From contig CAJYYA010000012.1 of NCBI GenBank assembly GCA_913778905.1, positions 98,233 through 162,232 of the forward strand: a stretch of DNA of 64,000 nt, in the 5' to 3' direction. A program made the translations under genes and the position numbers. Position 1 is the first letter of the stretch; each line of letters begins with the position of its first letter. Origin of the DNA: an uncultured Naasia sp. GTDB lineage: Bacteria; Actinomycetota; Actinomycetes; Actinomycetales; Microbacteriaceae. Under the pieces are notes generated by a model. The model saw nothing but the letters and a program-made list of their open reading frames with translations. It was not told where the DNA came from and ran no database searches. Shown piece by piece: positions 40,589 through 50,357 of the stretch.

Positions 40589-41737
40589 TGCAATCGAACA
40601 GAACCCGCGCAACGCCCGGGCGAGAACGAGCCCCAGCTCGGAGCCGCATCGCGCGCCGCTCTTTCAGAGAGCCCACGAATCGAGGCGTCGCGCGAGCGGC
40701 TCCACCTCATCGTCGAGAGCCGTTTCGGGCTGACCCTCGTCTCCCTCGAGCCGATCGTCGGAGGCCTCGACGGGAGCGCCCGCGTCTGGCAGGGCATCTC
40801 CGGCGACGGGCGATGCTGGTGCGTCAAGGCGACCCGTCGGGACAACCGATTCGGCCTCGCGCTTGCCGCCTCTCTCACGGACGAGAGGGTCGAAGGGGTG
40901 CTCGACCCCCTGGTCGCCGACACGGGCCTCCCGTGGGTCGAGCAGGACGGCGTCCTCGTCTCGGTCGCGGTCTGGATCGACGGCGACAACGGGATTCTGT
41001 CGCCCGTGCCGCTGTCGTGGGGCGAGTTCGGACAGACGCTCCGGGCCGTTCACGAGCATCCGGCCCCCACAGCCGCGAGACCCGTGCGTGTGGGGATCCG
41101 CCGCTGGTCACTTCCCATGAGCCTCCTCATCGCAGACGTCGATGCCCGTCTGGCTCAGACTTCGCGATCCGCCGACCATGATCACAGCGCTGACGTCGCC
41201 GACCTCTGGCAGGAGCACCGCCCCCGACTCACGTCGCTCGCTCGCGTCGAACGGAGACTCAAGCGCTCCCGCACCTCGGTACCTCGGGTTCCCGTGCATG
41301 GCGACCCGCATCTCGGCAACGTCGTCGTGGACGGCTCCCGCCGCCCCTGGCTCATCGACTTCGACGAAGCGACCGTCGCACCTCGCGAAGTCGACCTGGT
41401 GCTCATCGAGCTCGGCGTGATCTTCTCAGCGCCCATCACGGACGAGCAGCGCGCGGAGTTTCACGACGGTTACGGGCCCGTCGACCTCGACCGCGACCGC
41501 ATCCTCCGCTTCGGCTGCGTCCGCGCCATCGAAGACGCGACCGCGACGATCCAGGGCCTCATCGACGCCGCCCCTGACGACCGCCCCGACCTGCATCTGC
41601 TCCTCGCCGGCCAGTTCGCCCCCGACGGGCTCGTCAGCATCACCGAACGCCGACTCGACGAGTCGGCCCCACTCGTGCAGTCCCCTTCCCACACAGCACC
41701 GATCCATTCGACGGATCTCGGAGGAATGAACCGATGA
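40589..41737 (+). CDS. Aminoglycoside phosphotransferase/kinase-like protein; TTG start proposed
   Basis: Frame continues upstream of the listed ORF: ...LHLIVESRFGLTLVSLEPIVGGLDGSARVWQGISGDGRCWCVKATRRDNRFGLALAASLTDERVEG...; catalytic VPVHGDPHLGNVVVDGSRRPWLIDFDEA. Confidence 0.85.
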   Translation, partial: CNRTEPAQRPGENEPQLGAASRAALSESPRIEASRERLHLIVESRFGLTLVSLEPIVGGLDGSARVWQGISGDGRCWCVKATRRDNRFGLALAASLTDERVEGVLDPLVADTGLPWVEQDGVLVSVAVWIDGDNGILSPVPLSWGEFGQTLRAVHEHPAPTAARPVRVGIRRWSLPMSLLIADVDARLAQTSRSADHDHSADVADLWQEHRPRLTSLARVERRLKRSRTSVPRVPVHGDPHLGNVVVDGSRRPWLIDFDEATVAPREVDLVLIELGVIFSAPITDEQRAEFHDGYGPVDLDRDRILRFGCVRAIEDATATIQGLIDAAPDDRPDLHLLLAGQFAPDGLVSITERRLDESAPLVQSPSHTAPIHSTDLGGMNR

Positions 41738-43029
41738 AGATAACCAACAGAGTCCTGCCCCTGGCCGCCATCACGACCGTGGCCCTCGCCGCCACGGGAT
41801 GCGCCGGCTTCGGCGGCGGAGGCGGCGGCGACACCGCGTCCGGCGACTCGATCACGTTCACCACGTGGGCGAGCGAGTCCGAGCAGGCTGCGTTCGAGCA
41901 GCTGATCGGCGAGTTCGAGTCCGCTAATCCGGGCTCGAAGGTCCAGCTCAACGCGGTCCCGTACGACCAGATGTTCACCAACATCGACGCGCAGCTGAGT
42001 TCCGGCGAAGCACCCGACGTGTTCCGCGTCGACTACGGCAACCTGGGCGTCTACTCGAGCCAGGATCAGCTGCTCGACCTGAGCAGCTCCTTCTCCGCCG
42101 ACGAGATCTCGGCCTTCACGCCGGCGTTCTGGGAGGCCGTGTCCTTCGACGGGAAGCCCTACGGTGTGCCCCACCAGACGGACGTGTCGGCGCTGCTCGT
42201 CAACGTCCCCCTGCTGACCGCGGCCGGGATCACCGACATCCCCACGACACTCGACGACGCATGGACGTGGGAGGAGTTCGCCGACGTCTCGGCCAAGCTC
42301 CGAGCATCGCTCCCCGCCGAGAAGTACCCGTTCGTCTACAACTGGCAGCTCGGGGGGACCCCTCGTTGGCTGAGCTGGTTGTTCGAGGCCGACGGCACGC
42401 TGCTCGAGGATGACGGAACCACCCCGGCGATCGACTCGGCCGCCGGAACCAAGGCGCTCGATTTCACCAAGAGCTTCTTCAGTAACAACTGGGTACCCCC
42501 GACGAGCTCGGTCAAGTCGGCCACGTACGCCGACTCGTTCTTCACCGAGGAGACCGCCGCAATGGCTTTCGCCGGGTCGTTCCTCGTGCCGGACATCGAC
42601 AACCTCGCGCAGTTCGAGTGGGCCGCCACGCCGATGCCCGTCGACCAGCGCGGCGCGACCGACCTCGGCGGCAACGCCCTCGTCGCCACCAAGACGACGA
42701 AGAACCCCGAGCTCGCGGTGAAGTTCCTCAAGTTCATGTCGGATGCCGAGAACATGAAGGCGTTCTGCGCCGCGACCAACGAGCTCCCGACCCGCGCCGA
42801 CATCGACCCCGCGGACATCGACTTCGCGGTACGCCCCGACGTGATGCCCGTGTTCGTCGAGCAGGCCGGCACCATCGAGCCCAGTGACGTCAAACAGCTC
42901 ACCTCCCCGTCGCTCGCCGCCATCTCGGTCGTCATGCAGGATCAGCTGGAACAGGCCTTCGTCGGCGGCCAGAGCACGGCCGACACCCTGAAGAACATCA
43001 GCGCCGGTATCGAGACGGCGACCAACTGA
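41734..43029 (+). CDS. Sugar ABC transporter substrate-binding lipoprotein
   Basis: Lipobox LAATGCAG; SITFTTWASESEQAAFEQLIGEFESANPGSKVQL. Confidence 0.93.
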   Translation: MKITNRVLPLAAITTVALAATGCAGFGGGGGGDTASGDSITFTTWASESEQAAFEQLIGEFESANPGSKVQLNAVPYDQMFTNIDAQLSSGEAPDVFRVDYGNLGVYSSQDQLLDLSSSFSADEISAFTPAFWEAVSFDGKPYGVPHQTDVSALLVNVPLLTAAGITDIPTTLDDAWTWEEFADVSAKLRASLPAEKYPFVYNWQLGGTPRWLSWLFEADGTLLEDDGTTPAIDSAAGTKALDFTKSFFSNNWVPPTSSVKSATYADSFFTEETAAMAFAGSFLVPDIDNLAQFEWAATPMPVDQRGATDLGGNALVATKTTKNPELAVKFLKFMSDAENMKAFCAATNELPTRADIDPADIDFAVRPDVMPVFVEQAGTIEPSDVKQLTSPSLAAISVVMQDQLEQAFVGGQSTADTLKNISAGIETATN

Positions 43030-43958
43030 TGTCCACCCTGACCGTGCGCGGGCGGACGGGGGCCCCGGCGCCCTTCCGCCCCCGCACGGCCCGGGGGCGC
43101 GAAGCGCTCGCGGGCTACGGCTTCCTCGCCCCGAACCTGCTCCTCATGGCGCTGTTCCTGTTCGTGCCGATCCTGTACGCCATCCAACTCTCCTTCCAGG
43201 CGACGCGGGGGTTCGGAACCCCGGAATGGGTCGGGCTCGACAACTACGCGCGTATGGTCGCGGATCCGGTCTTCTGGCAGAGCCTCGGCAACACCCTGCT
43301 GTTCACGGTCGTCACGGTTCCCATCGAACTCGTCGGCGGGCTCGGGCTCGCGGTGCTCCTCAATTCGGTCCTGCCCGCACGCGGCGTCTTCCGCACGATC
43401 ATCGTCCTGCCGCTCGTCATCTCGGGCGTGGCCTCGGGGATGATCGCGGTGACCATCTTCAGCGAGACCTCCGGCATCGTGAACAAGGTGCTCGTCGCGA
43501 TCGGCGCGAGCCCCGTGTCCTGGCAGTCCGACGGGGCCGCCGCGATGATCTCGGTCATGATGGCCGCCATCTGGCTGCGCATCGGTTTCAACATGGTCAT
43601 CTACATCGCCGGTCTGCAGAGCGTCTCCCCCGAGCTCTACGAGGCGGCGCGCATCGACGGGGCCAATCGGTGGCAGCAGTTCCGGGCCCTCACCGTGCCC
43701 CTCGTGGGCCCGTCCACGTTCTTCCTGCTCATCATGAATGTCATCGCGTCGTTCCAGGTGTTCGACATCGTGTTCGTCATGACCGGCGGCGGTCCGGGAT
43801 TCTCGACGTCCGTCCTCGGCACATACGCCTATCGCAACGGCTTCCAGATCCGCGAGCAGGGCTACGGAGCCGCCCTCGGCGTCGTCATCCTCCTGATCAC
43901 GCTCGTCTTCACCTACGTCCAGTGGCGCACGAGCCGCACCCGCGACCTCGTCGAGTAA
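43029..43958 (+). CDS. Sugar ABC transporter permease (MalF/UgpA-like)
   Basis: LFLFVPILYAIQLSF..., EAARIDGANRWQQFRALTVPLVGPSTF (EAA loop). Confidence 0.93.
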   Translation: MSTLTVRGRTGAPAPFRPRTARGREALAGYGFLAPNLLLMALFLFVPILYAIQLSFQATRGFGTPEWVGLDNYARMVADPVFWQSLGNTLLFTVVTVPIELVGGLGLAVLLNSVLPARGVFRTIIVLPLVISGVASGMIAVTIFSETSGIVNKVLVAIGASPVSWQSDGAAAMISVMMAAIWLRIGFNMVIYIAGLQSVSPELYEAARIDGANRWQQFRALTVPLVGPSTFFLLIMNVIASFQVFDIVFVMTGGGPGFSTSVLGTYAYRNGFQIREQGYGAALGVVILLITLVFTYVQWRTSRTRDLVE

Positions 43959-43971
43959 GGGATCAAAGACC

Positions 43972-44883
43972 ATGACCACTTCGACACTCGCCCAGGTCGC
44001 TCCGGCTGCCGACCTCGCCCGGACCCGCGACCGCGTCGCCGCACCCCGTCCAGGGCGCCGGATCGGCTCACGGGCCGGGCTCGTCACGCGGCTGGTTCTC
44101 GCCATCCTGGCCGCTGCGATCGTCTTCTTCCCGCTCTACTGGATGCTCGTCGTCGCGTTCTCCCCCCGCGGCGAGGTGTTCGCCCCCGGGGCTCCGCGGT
44201 TCTGGCCGAGCCGCATCTCGTTGGAGAACTTCGAGACCGTCTTCGCCCGCTTCCCGGTCGCGGAGTGGTTCGTCAACTCGCTCGTGATCGGTGCGTTCGT
44301 CACCGCGTTCACCGTGGTGCTCAACCTGCTGGCCGGTTATGCGTTCGCCCGCATGAGCTTCCCCGGCCGCAATCTGCTGTTCCTGCTGGCGCTCGCGACG
44401 ATGATGATTCCCGTGCAGGCGATCATGGTCGCCCAGTTCAAGCTCGTGACCGGCTTGCAGATCTACGGCACCTACTGGTCGGTGATCCTTCCGGGAGCGG
44501 CGGCGGCGTTCGGGATCTTCTTGGCGCGGCAGTTCTTCCTGTCCATCCCGCAGGAGCTCATCGAGGCCGCTCGGATGGACGGGGCCGGGCACGTGCGCGT
44601 GTTCCTGCAGATCGTGCTGCCGCTCAGCAAGCCGCTCATCGCGGTGCTGTCGCTGTTGACCCTGCTCGGCTCGTGGAACGACTTCGCGTGGCCGCTCATC
44701 GCGTTGAAGGACAACGCGCTGTTCACGCTGCCGATCGGGTTGCTGTATCTCAAGGGGCAGTCGACGCCGGACTACAGCGCGAGCATGGCGCTCGCACTCG
44801 TCTCGGTGCTGCCGATGGTGGTGCTGTTCCTGGTCTTTCAGCGCTACTTCGTGCAGGGCTTCGCCCGCAGCGGTATCCGGTAG
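43972..44883 (+). CDS. Sugar ABC transporter permease (MalG/UgpE-like)
   Basis: EAARMDGAGHVRVFLQIVLPLSKPLIAVLSLLTLLGSWNDFAWPLI. Confidence 0.93.
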   Translation: MTTSTLAQVAPAADLARTRDRVAAPRPGRRIGSRAGLVTRLVLAILAAAIVFFPLYWMLVVAFSPRGEVFAPGAPRFWPSRISLENFETVFARFPVAEWFVNSLVIGAFVTAFTVVLNLLAGYAFARMSFPGRNLLFLLALATMMIPVQAIMVAQFKLVTGLQIYGTYWSVILPGAAAAFGIFLARQFFLSIPQELIEAARMDGAGHVRVFLQIVLPLSKPLIAVLSLLTLLGSWNDFAWPLIALKDNALFTLPIGLLYLKGQSTPDYSASMALALVSVLPMVVLFLVFQRYFVQGFARSGIR

Positions 44884-44895
44884 GGGCTGCTGCGG

Positions 44896-45065
44896 CCTCT
44901 TCATTTCGCTTCGCTCAATGGGCGGGCCGCCTCGCCCATCGAGCCTCCCTCGCCCATTGAGCGAAGCGAAATGAAAGAGGCCGGGCCCACCTCGCCCATT
45001 GAGCGAAGCGAAATGAAGAGGCCTCGCCCACCTCGCCCATTGAGCGGAGCGAAATGAAGGAGGCC
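44896..45065. repeat. Dispersed palindromic repeat cluster A (one inverted and three direct copies)
   Basis: CCTCTTCATTTCGCTTCGCTCAATGGGCG (44896), then CGCCCATTGAGCG[A/G]AGCGAAATGAA(A/G)GAGGCC-type units at 44951, 44993, 45034. Confidence 0.9.
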
Positions 45066-45110
45066 GGGCATGTGGAGGCCGGACCCGTCACGACGGCCCG
45101 GACCGCTCCC

Positions 45111-45806
45111 TCAGACCGCGGCGAGGGCTCCCGCATCGATACGGCCGTCCACCACCGTCACCCACTCGTCGACCGATGCCGTCGGCGTCACGTCGTGAGT
45201 CACCAGGAGCGTCGCGGTCGACCGCTCGCGGGTGAGGCGAGCGATGAGCTGCATGATCTCGACCCCGCGCGCTCGATCGAGCGCACTCGTCGGCTCGTCG
45301 ACCAGCAGCACCTCGGGCTGATGCACCAGTGCCCGGGCGATCGCGACGCGCTGACGCTGTCCGCCCGACAGTTGTGCCGGGCGCTTGTGGGCGTGTTCCG
45401 CCAGCCCGACGGCATCGAGCAGTTCGTCCACGCGGGCACGGATCGCCCGGCGACGCGAGGCGACGCCCGCTCCCCCGAGCTCGCCCATCACCTGCAGTTG
45501 CTCCCTCGCGGTCAGCGACGGCAACAGGTTGGACTGCTGGAAGACGATCCCGATCCGCTCGCGACGCAGCACCGCGAGATCCGAACGGGACAGCTCCGCG
45601 ACATCCGTTCCGCCGATGACGACGCGGCCGGAATCCGCGCGGATGAGCGTCGCGGCCAGCGCCAGGATGCTCGACTTGCCGGAGCCCGAGGGCCCCGTGA
45701 TGCCGGTCACGACACCGGGTCGGCCCGTGAGCGTGACGCTGTCGACCGCGACGATCCGCGAGGCGCCGTCGGCGAAGGAGAGGGTGACGTTGTCGAGGGT
45801 GATCAT
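45111..45806 (-). CDS. ABC transporter ATP-binding protein (LolD/MacB-like)
   Basis: GPSGSGKSSILALAATLI, LSGGQRQRVAIARALVHQPEVLLVDEPTSALD. Confidence 0.93.
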   Translation of the reverse strand: MITLDNVTLSFADGASRIVAVDSVTLTGRPGVVTGITGPSGSGKSSILALAATLIRADSGRVVIGGTDVAELSRSDLAVLRRERIGIVFQQSNLLPSLTAREQLQVMGELGGAGVASRRRAIRARVDELLDAVGLAEHAHKRPAQLSGGQRQRVAIARALVHQPEVLLVDEPTSALDRARGVEIMQLIARLTRERSTATLLVTHDVTPTASVDEWVTVVDGRIDAGALAAV

Positions 45807-45855
45807 CGGTTGCTCCTGAGGATGCGAAGGCGGAGGTCGGAAGAGAAGCGAGAGC

Positions 45856-46932
45856 TCATCGGGCGCTCCCGAGAGCCGTGAGCGGATCGGCGGCAGTGAC
45901 GGGGCGAAGGGCGACGGCCGCGCCGACGAGGCCGAGCAGCACCATCGCGAAGGCGGGCACGAGCGTCGTGAGCGGGCTCAGCACGAACGGGAGAGCCGAT
46001 CCGGCGAGCGCTCCCAGCCCGACGACGGCCAGGAGGCCGACCCCGGTCCCGACCAGGAGCACGACGAGGGCTTGGCCGAGAGCATCGCGGACGAGCGATC
46101 GGGTGCTGGCGCCGAGGGCTTTGAGGACGGCGACGTCGCCGGCGCGCTGCATGGTCCAGACGGTGAAGAAGGCGCCCACGACGAGGGCGGAGACGCCGAA
46201 CAGCATCGCGATCATGAGGCCGAGGGAGCCGACCTCGGAGCGGAAGGTCTCGAGGTGCGGAAGGCTCGCCAGCGGGGTGGCGACGCTCGTCCCGGTCGAC
46301 GCGGCGACGGCCGACCAGTCGGCATCCCCGCTGACGGCCAGAACGGTCGGTCGGCCGTCCCCGCCGAGCACCGTGTCGGCCGAGGCCCAGGCGGTCGGAG
46401 TCATCGCGACGATCGGGGTGTGGCTGTACCAGACGTCGGCTCCGACGCTCGCGACGCGATACTCGGCTCCGGCGACGGTGACGCTACCGCCGATGGACAC
46501 CCCGAGCTCCTTCGCGGCTCCTGCCGACAGGCCGATCTCACCGTCTCGTGTCGGCGCGAGCGCGGCCACCTCACTCGCGGCTGCGCCGGCCGGCATCCCG
46601 AAGAGAGCGACCGCGGCGTGCTGTCCGTCCGCTTCGGCGCGCGTCTGCGCGATACCTACCGGCGTGACGGAGGTGACCCCCGGCGCCTCCCGCCAACCGG
46701 TGAGCGCCGCGTCCATGATCTCGGACTGCCCGAAGGTGGGACCCGCCCCGTCCGAGCTCTGCAGCACGAGCCGGTCGCCGGGCAGTGCGAGGACGCCGGA
46801 GACGTTCTGCGAGGCGAGCCCGCCGGTCAGTCCGGCGAGGAACCCGACGAGGAGGGTGATGAGCGCGACGACCGTGCCGATGAGCACGAACCGTCCACGG
46901 GCGAAGCGGAGATCCCGCCAGGCGACGAACAC
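45856..46932 (-). CDS. FtsX-like ABC transporter permease
   Basis: VFVAWRDLRFARGRFVLIGTVVALITLLVGFLAGL...; GTG start at 46932; the longer listed ORF extension is not supported. Confidence 0.88.
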   Translation of the reverse strand: MFVAWRDLRFARGRFVLIGTVVALITLLVGFLAGLTGGLASQNVSGVLALPGDRLVLQSSDGAGPTFGQSEIMDAALTGWREAPGVTSVTPVGIAQTRAEADGQHAAVALFGMPAGAAASEVAALAPTRDGEIGLSAGAAKELGVSIGGSVTVAGAEYRVASVGADVWYSHTPIVAMTPTAWASADTVLGGDGRPTVLAVSGDADWSAVAASTGTSVATPLASLPHLETFRSEVGSLGLMIAMLFGVSALVVGAFFTVWTMQRAGDVAVLKALGASTRSLVRDALGQALVVLLVGTGVGLLAVVGLGALAGSALPFVLSPLTTLVPAFAMVLLGLVGAAVALRPVTAADPLTALGSAR

Positions 46933-47085
46933 GAGAGGCCTTCCTCCCGCCGCGGACCCTCCGAGGCGAGCTGATTCCACGATCCGCGTTCCCGTCCCGC
47001 AGGTCGTCGCCCGCAGGATGAGTCCTCTGATCGAACTTTCGGTTGATCCGCGATGTCGGGTGCCCCTTCTACGCTGGCTACCGGA

Positions 47086-48336
47086 ATGACCCACTCGACC
47101 CTCACCCCCGTCTTCGTCGGCCTGCGCACCGGCCTCCACGTGCTGTTCGCCGCGTTGCTGGCGCTCGTCGGGGTGCGGATCGTCGTGTCGCAGGAGCCGC
47201 TGATGTGGGTCGAGATCCTGCTGGCGGTCCTCTTCGCGGCCGTCTATGTCGTCGGCGGCGCCCGCGCCGCCCCCGCGTCGCGAGAACGCCCCTGGGTGGG
47301 AGCGGCATGGGTTGCCGCGCTGTCCGCCGTGTGGCTCGGGCTGGTGGCGCTCGTTCCTGAAGCGGCGTATCTGGTCTTCCCGCTCTTCTTCCTCTACCTC
47401 CACGTTCTGCCCGGATTCCGCGGCCCGCTCGCCGTGGTCGTCGCCACGGTGCTCGCGATCCTCGCTCTCGGGCTGCACGGCTCGTTCACCCTGGGCGGGG
47501 TCGTCGGTCCCCTCGTCGGGGCCGGTGTGGCCGTCTTGATCGGTCTGGGGTACCGGGCGCTCGCCCGCGAGTCCGCCGAACGCGAGGCACTGCTGGCCGA
47601 ACTCATCGCGACGCGTGACCAGCTGGCCGCGAAGGAACGGGAACAGGGCGTGGCCGATGAGCGCGCCCGGCTCGCCCGCGAGATCCACGACACGGTGGCA
47701 CAGGGCCTGTCGAGCATCCAGATGCTGCTGCACGCCGCAGAACGAGCGGATCCCGGCGGCGCCGGTGTCTCACATGTGCGCCGTGCCCGCGAGACGGCGG
47801 CGGAAGGACTCGGAGAGGCGCGCCGTTTCATCCGAGAGCTCAGCTCGCCGGCGCTCGACCGCGGGCTGCGCGAGGCCCTGCACCGACTGGCCGCCGATCA
47901 GCTACCGCGCGCCGGACTCCTCGTCGAGGTCGACGTTCCCGATCGACTGGACCTGCCCATGGAGCAGCAGACCGCTCTGCTGCGTGTGGCGCAGGGGGCG
48001 CTGGCGAACATCGTGCAGCATGCCGGCGCGACTCGGGCGAGGATCTCGGCCTCGGTGGACGGTGCGGCGGCGCACCTCGTGGTCACCGATGACGGGATCG
48101 GTTTCGATGCTGCGGCGGTGAGGGAGTCGGCCCGGGCGAGCAGAACGGATTCGTTCGGGCTGACCGCGATACGCGAGCGCGTGAGTCAGCTGGCGGGCGA
48201 CGTGGTCATCGATTCGACGCCCGGACGCGGCACGACGTTGCGGGTGTCACTGCCGGTCCCGCCCGCAGCGAGGTCGGATCGGGTGTCGGCGACTGTCTCG
48301 GCGGGCACGAGATGTGAGACGGAGAGGGCGTCGTGA
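47086..48336 (+). CDS. NarL-family sensor histidine kinase
   Basis: ERARLAREIHDTVAQGLSSIQMLLHAAERA (DHp) and VTDDGIGFDAAA...GLTAIRERVSQLAGDVVIDSTPGRGTTLRV (ATPase). Confidence 0.93.
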   Translation: MTHSTLTPVFVGLRTGLHVLFAALLALVGVRIVVSQEPLMWVEILLAVLFAAVYVVGGARAAPASRERPWVGAAWVAALSAVWLGLVALVPEAAYLVFPLFFLYLHVLPGFRGPLAVVVATVLAILALGLHGSFTLGGVVGPLVGAGVAVLIGLGYRALARESAEREALLAELIATRDQLAAKEREQGVADERARLAREIHDTVAQGLSSIQMLLHAAERADPGGAGVSHVRRARETAAEGLGEARRFIRELSSPALDRGLREALHRLAADQLPRAGLLVEVDVPDRLDLPMEQQTALLRVAQGALANIVQHAGATRARISASVDGAAAHLVVTDDGIGFDAAAVRESARASRTDSFGLTAIRERVSQLAGDVVIDSTPGRGTTLRVSLPVPPAARSDRVSATVSAGTRCETERAS

Positions 48337-48953
48337 TCCGGATCGTCATCGCCGACGACCACCCTGTCGTCCGCGCCGGCTTGCGTGCGCTCCTGGAGGG
48401 CGAGTCCGACCTCGTGGTGGTCGCCGAGGCGAGCACGCCCGACGAAGCCGTCGATCTCGCGGTCGAGCACTCCCCCGAGCTCGTCCTGATGGATCTGCAG
48501 TTCCGATCGACAGCCACCGGGGCCGATGCCACCCGGAGCCTGAGAGCACTCGATGCTCCGCCCTACGTGCTCGTGCTGACCAACTACGACACCGACGGGG
48601 ACATCCTCGGCGCTGTCGAGGCCGGCGCGAGCGGATACCTGCTGAAGGACGCGCCGCCCGGCGACCTCCTCGCTGCGGTCCGAGCGGCGGCTGCCGGCGA
48701 GAGCGCCCTGGCTCCGGCGATCGCGGGCCGGCTCATGGCACGGATGCGGGCACCCCAGGTCGCCCTGTCGGCGCGGGAGATCGAGGTGCTCGGCCTCGTC
48801 GCGGATGGAGCGAGCAACTCCCGGATCGCGGCCGCCCTCCACATCTCCGATGCCACGGTCAAGTCGCACCTCGTCCACGTGTTCTCGAAGCTGGGTGTCT
48901 CATCACGCACCGCCGCCGTCTCTGCGGCTCGCGGTCTCGGCGTCCTCCGCTGA
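48333..48953 (+). CDS. NarL/LuxR response regulator
   Basis: IRIVIADDHPVVRAGLRALLEGESDLVVVAEA receiver and LSAREIEVLGLVADGASNSRIAAALHISDATVKSHLVHVFSKLGV HTH. Confidence 0.95.
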   Translation: MIRIVIADDHPVVRAGLRALLEGESDLVVVAEASTPDEAVDLAVEHSPELVLMDLQFRSTATGADATRSLRALDAPPYVLVLTNYDTDGDILGAVEAGASGYLLKDAPPGDLLAAVRAAAAGESALAPAIAGRLMARMRAPQVALSAREIEVLGLVADGASNSRIAAALHISDATVKSHLVHVFSKLGVSSRTAAVSAARGLGVLR

Positions 48954-48967
48954 CGATCGCTGGTCCC

Positions 48968-49110
48968 CTTCATTTCGCTCCGCTCAATGGGCGGGCCCGC
49001 CTCGCCCGTTGAGCGAAGCGAAACGCAGAGAACCGGGCCCTCGCCCGTTGAGCGAAGCGAAACGCAGAGGACCAGGCCCTCGCCCGTTGAGCGAAGCGAA
49101 ACGCAGAGGA
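48968..49110. repeat. Dispersed palindromic repeat cluster B (one inverted and three direct copies)
   Basis: CTTCATTTCGCTCCGCTCAATGGGCG followed by CGCCCGTTGAGCGAAGCGAAACGCAGAG units at 49003, 49042, 49081. Confidence 0.9.
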
Positions 49111-49146
49111 CCGGGCGATGTCGGTCGTCCCCGGTAGACAGGACGC

Positions 49147-50220
49147 ATGACCACCCCACGGACGTCGCCCCTGCTCGACATCCGCCGCATCTATGCCGAA
49201 CCGGCCGCGCTCGAGCTGCCTCGCGGGCAGGACATCGTGGCCCGATGGCCGGGTGCCGAGATCGTCCCGGTCGCATCGCACTGGCAGATCCCCGAGGTCC
49301 ACGGCGACGAGACAAACGTCAAACGGTGGGTGCGGATCAAGACCGAGGCATTGGTCCTGGGCATCAAGAAGTCGCTCGTGACCAGGCCCAACGGGCGGTC
49401 CGCCGATTTCATCGCGCCGTCGACCGCCAACGGCTGCGCGATGGCGTGCGCCTATTGCTACGTGCCGCGCCGGAAGGGGTACAGCAACCCGATCACGGTC
49501 TTCGCCAACATCGATCAGATCGCAGCGCATCTCGCCCGCCACATCAGGAAGCAGGGCCCGAAGACGGAGCCGAATCAGTGTGATCCCGAGGCATGGGTCT
49601 ACGACATCGGGGAGAACAGCGACTGCTCGGCCGACGCGCTGCTCTCCGACAACGTCCGCGAATTGAGCGAGCTGTTCCGCATGTCGCCGACCGCCAAGCT
49701 CTCGTTCGCGACGAAATTCGTCAACCGCGAGCTGCTCGACTGGGATCCTCTCGGTCGATCTCGCATCCGGTTCTCCCTCATGCCGCAGAACACCGCGAAG
49801 GTCACCGACATCCGCACCTCGCCGATCGCAGAGCGCATCGCGGCGATCAACGATTTCGTGGACGCCGGGTGGGAGGTGCACGTCAACTTCTCCCCCGTCA
49901 TCCTCACCTCAAACTGGCGGGCGGAGTGGACGGAGCTGCTCACCGAACTCGACGACACGCTCTCCCCGGCAGCCAAAGAGCAGATCGCTTCCGAGGTCAT
50001 CCTCCTCACCCACAACGAGCAGTTGCACGACGTCAACCTCGGCTGGCATCCGAAGGCGGAGGAGCTGCTGTGGCGCCCTGAGCTGCAGGAGTCGAAGCTG
50101 TCGCAGAACGGGGCGACGAACATCCGCTACCGCCGCGACCTCAAAGCTCAATCGGTCGCCGCGTTCCGCTCCCTCGTCGCCGAGCATTTCCCGGCCTGCC
50201 CCATCCGCTACGCGTTCTGA
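49147..50220 (+). CDS. Radical SAM protein, spore photoproduct lyase-like family
   Basis: ANGCAMACAYCYVPRRKGYSNPITVF (CxxxCxxC). Confidence 0.85.
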   Translation: MTTPRTSPLLDIRRIYAEPAALELPRGQDIVARWPGAEIVPVASHWQIPEVHGDETNVKRWVRIKTEALVLGIKKSLVTRPNGRSADFIAPSTANGCAMACAYCYVPRRKGYSNPITVFANIDQIAAHLARHIRKQGPKTEPNQCDPEAWVYDIGENSDCSADALLSDNVRELSELFRMSPTAKLSFATKFVNRELLDWDPLGRSRIRFSLMPQNTAKVTDIRTSPIAERIAAINDFVDAGWEVHVNFSPVILTSNWRAEWTELLTELDDTLSPAAKEQIASEVILLTHNEQLHDVNLGWHPKAEELLWRPELQESKLSQNGATNIRYRRDLKAQSVAAFRSLVAEHFPACPIRYAF

Positions 50221-50232
50221 CCGCGGTCGGGC

Positions 50233-50350
50233 CCTTCATTTCGCTCCGCTCAATGGGCGGCCCCTGGGCCCGTCCCGCCCGTTGAGCGCAGCGAAACGCA
50301 GGGCCATCAGCCCACCCGTCCCGCCCGTTGAGCGCAGCGAAACGCAGGGC
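50233..50350. repeat. Dispersed palindromic repeat cluster C
   Basis: CTTCATTTCGCTCCGCTCAATGGGCGG and two CGCCCGTTGAGCGCAGCGAAACGCAGGGCC copies. Confidence 0.9.
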
Positions 50351-50357
50351 CGCGCCC

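Noticed and set aside
45856-47733. Full 625-aa minus-strand ORF as a single gene
   Set aside because: The N-terminal ~267 codons overlap the divergent histidine kinase and are low-complexity; a GTG start at 46932 gives a standard FtsX permease.
44265-49881. ORF peptides such as RFAQWAG, PVERSETQRT and FRFASLNGR repeated in several frames
   Set aside because: These are translations of the dispersed palindromic repeat, not protein repeats.
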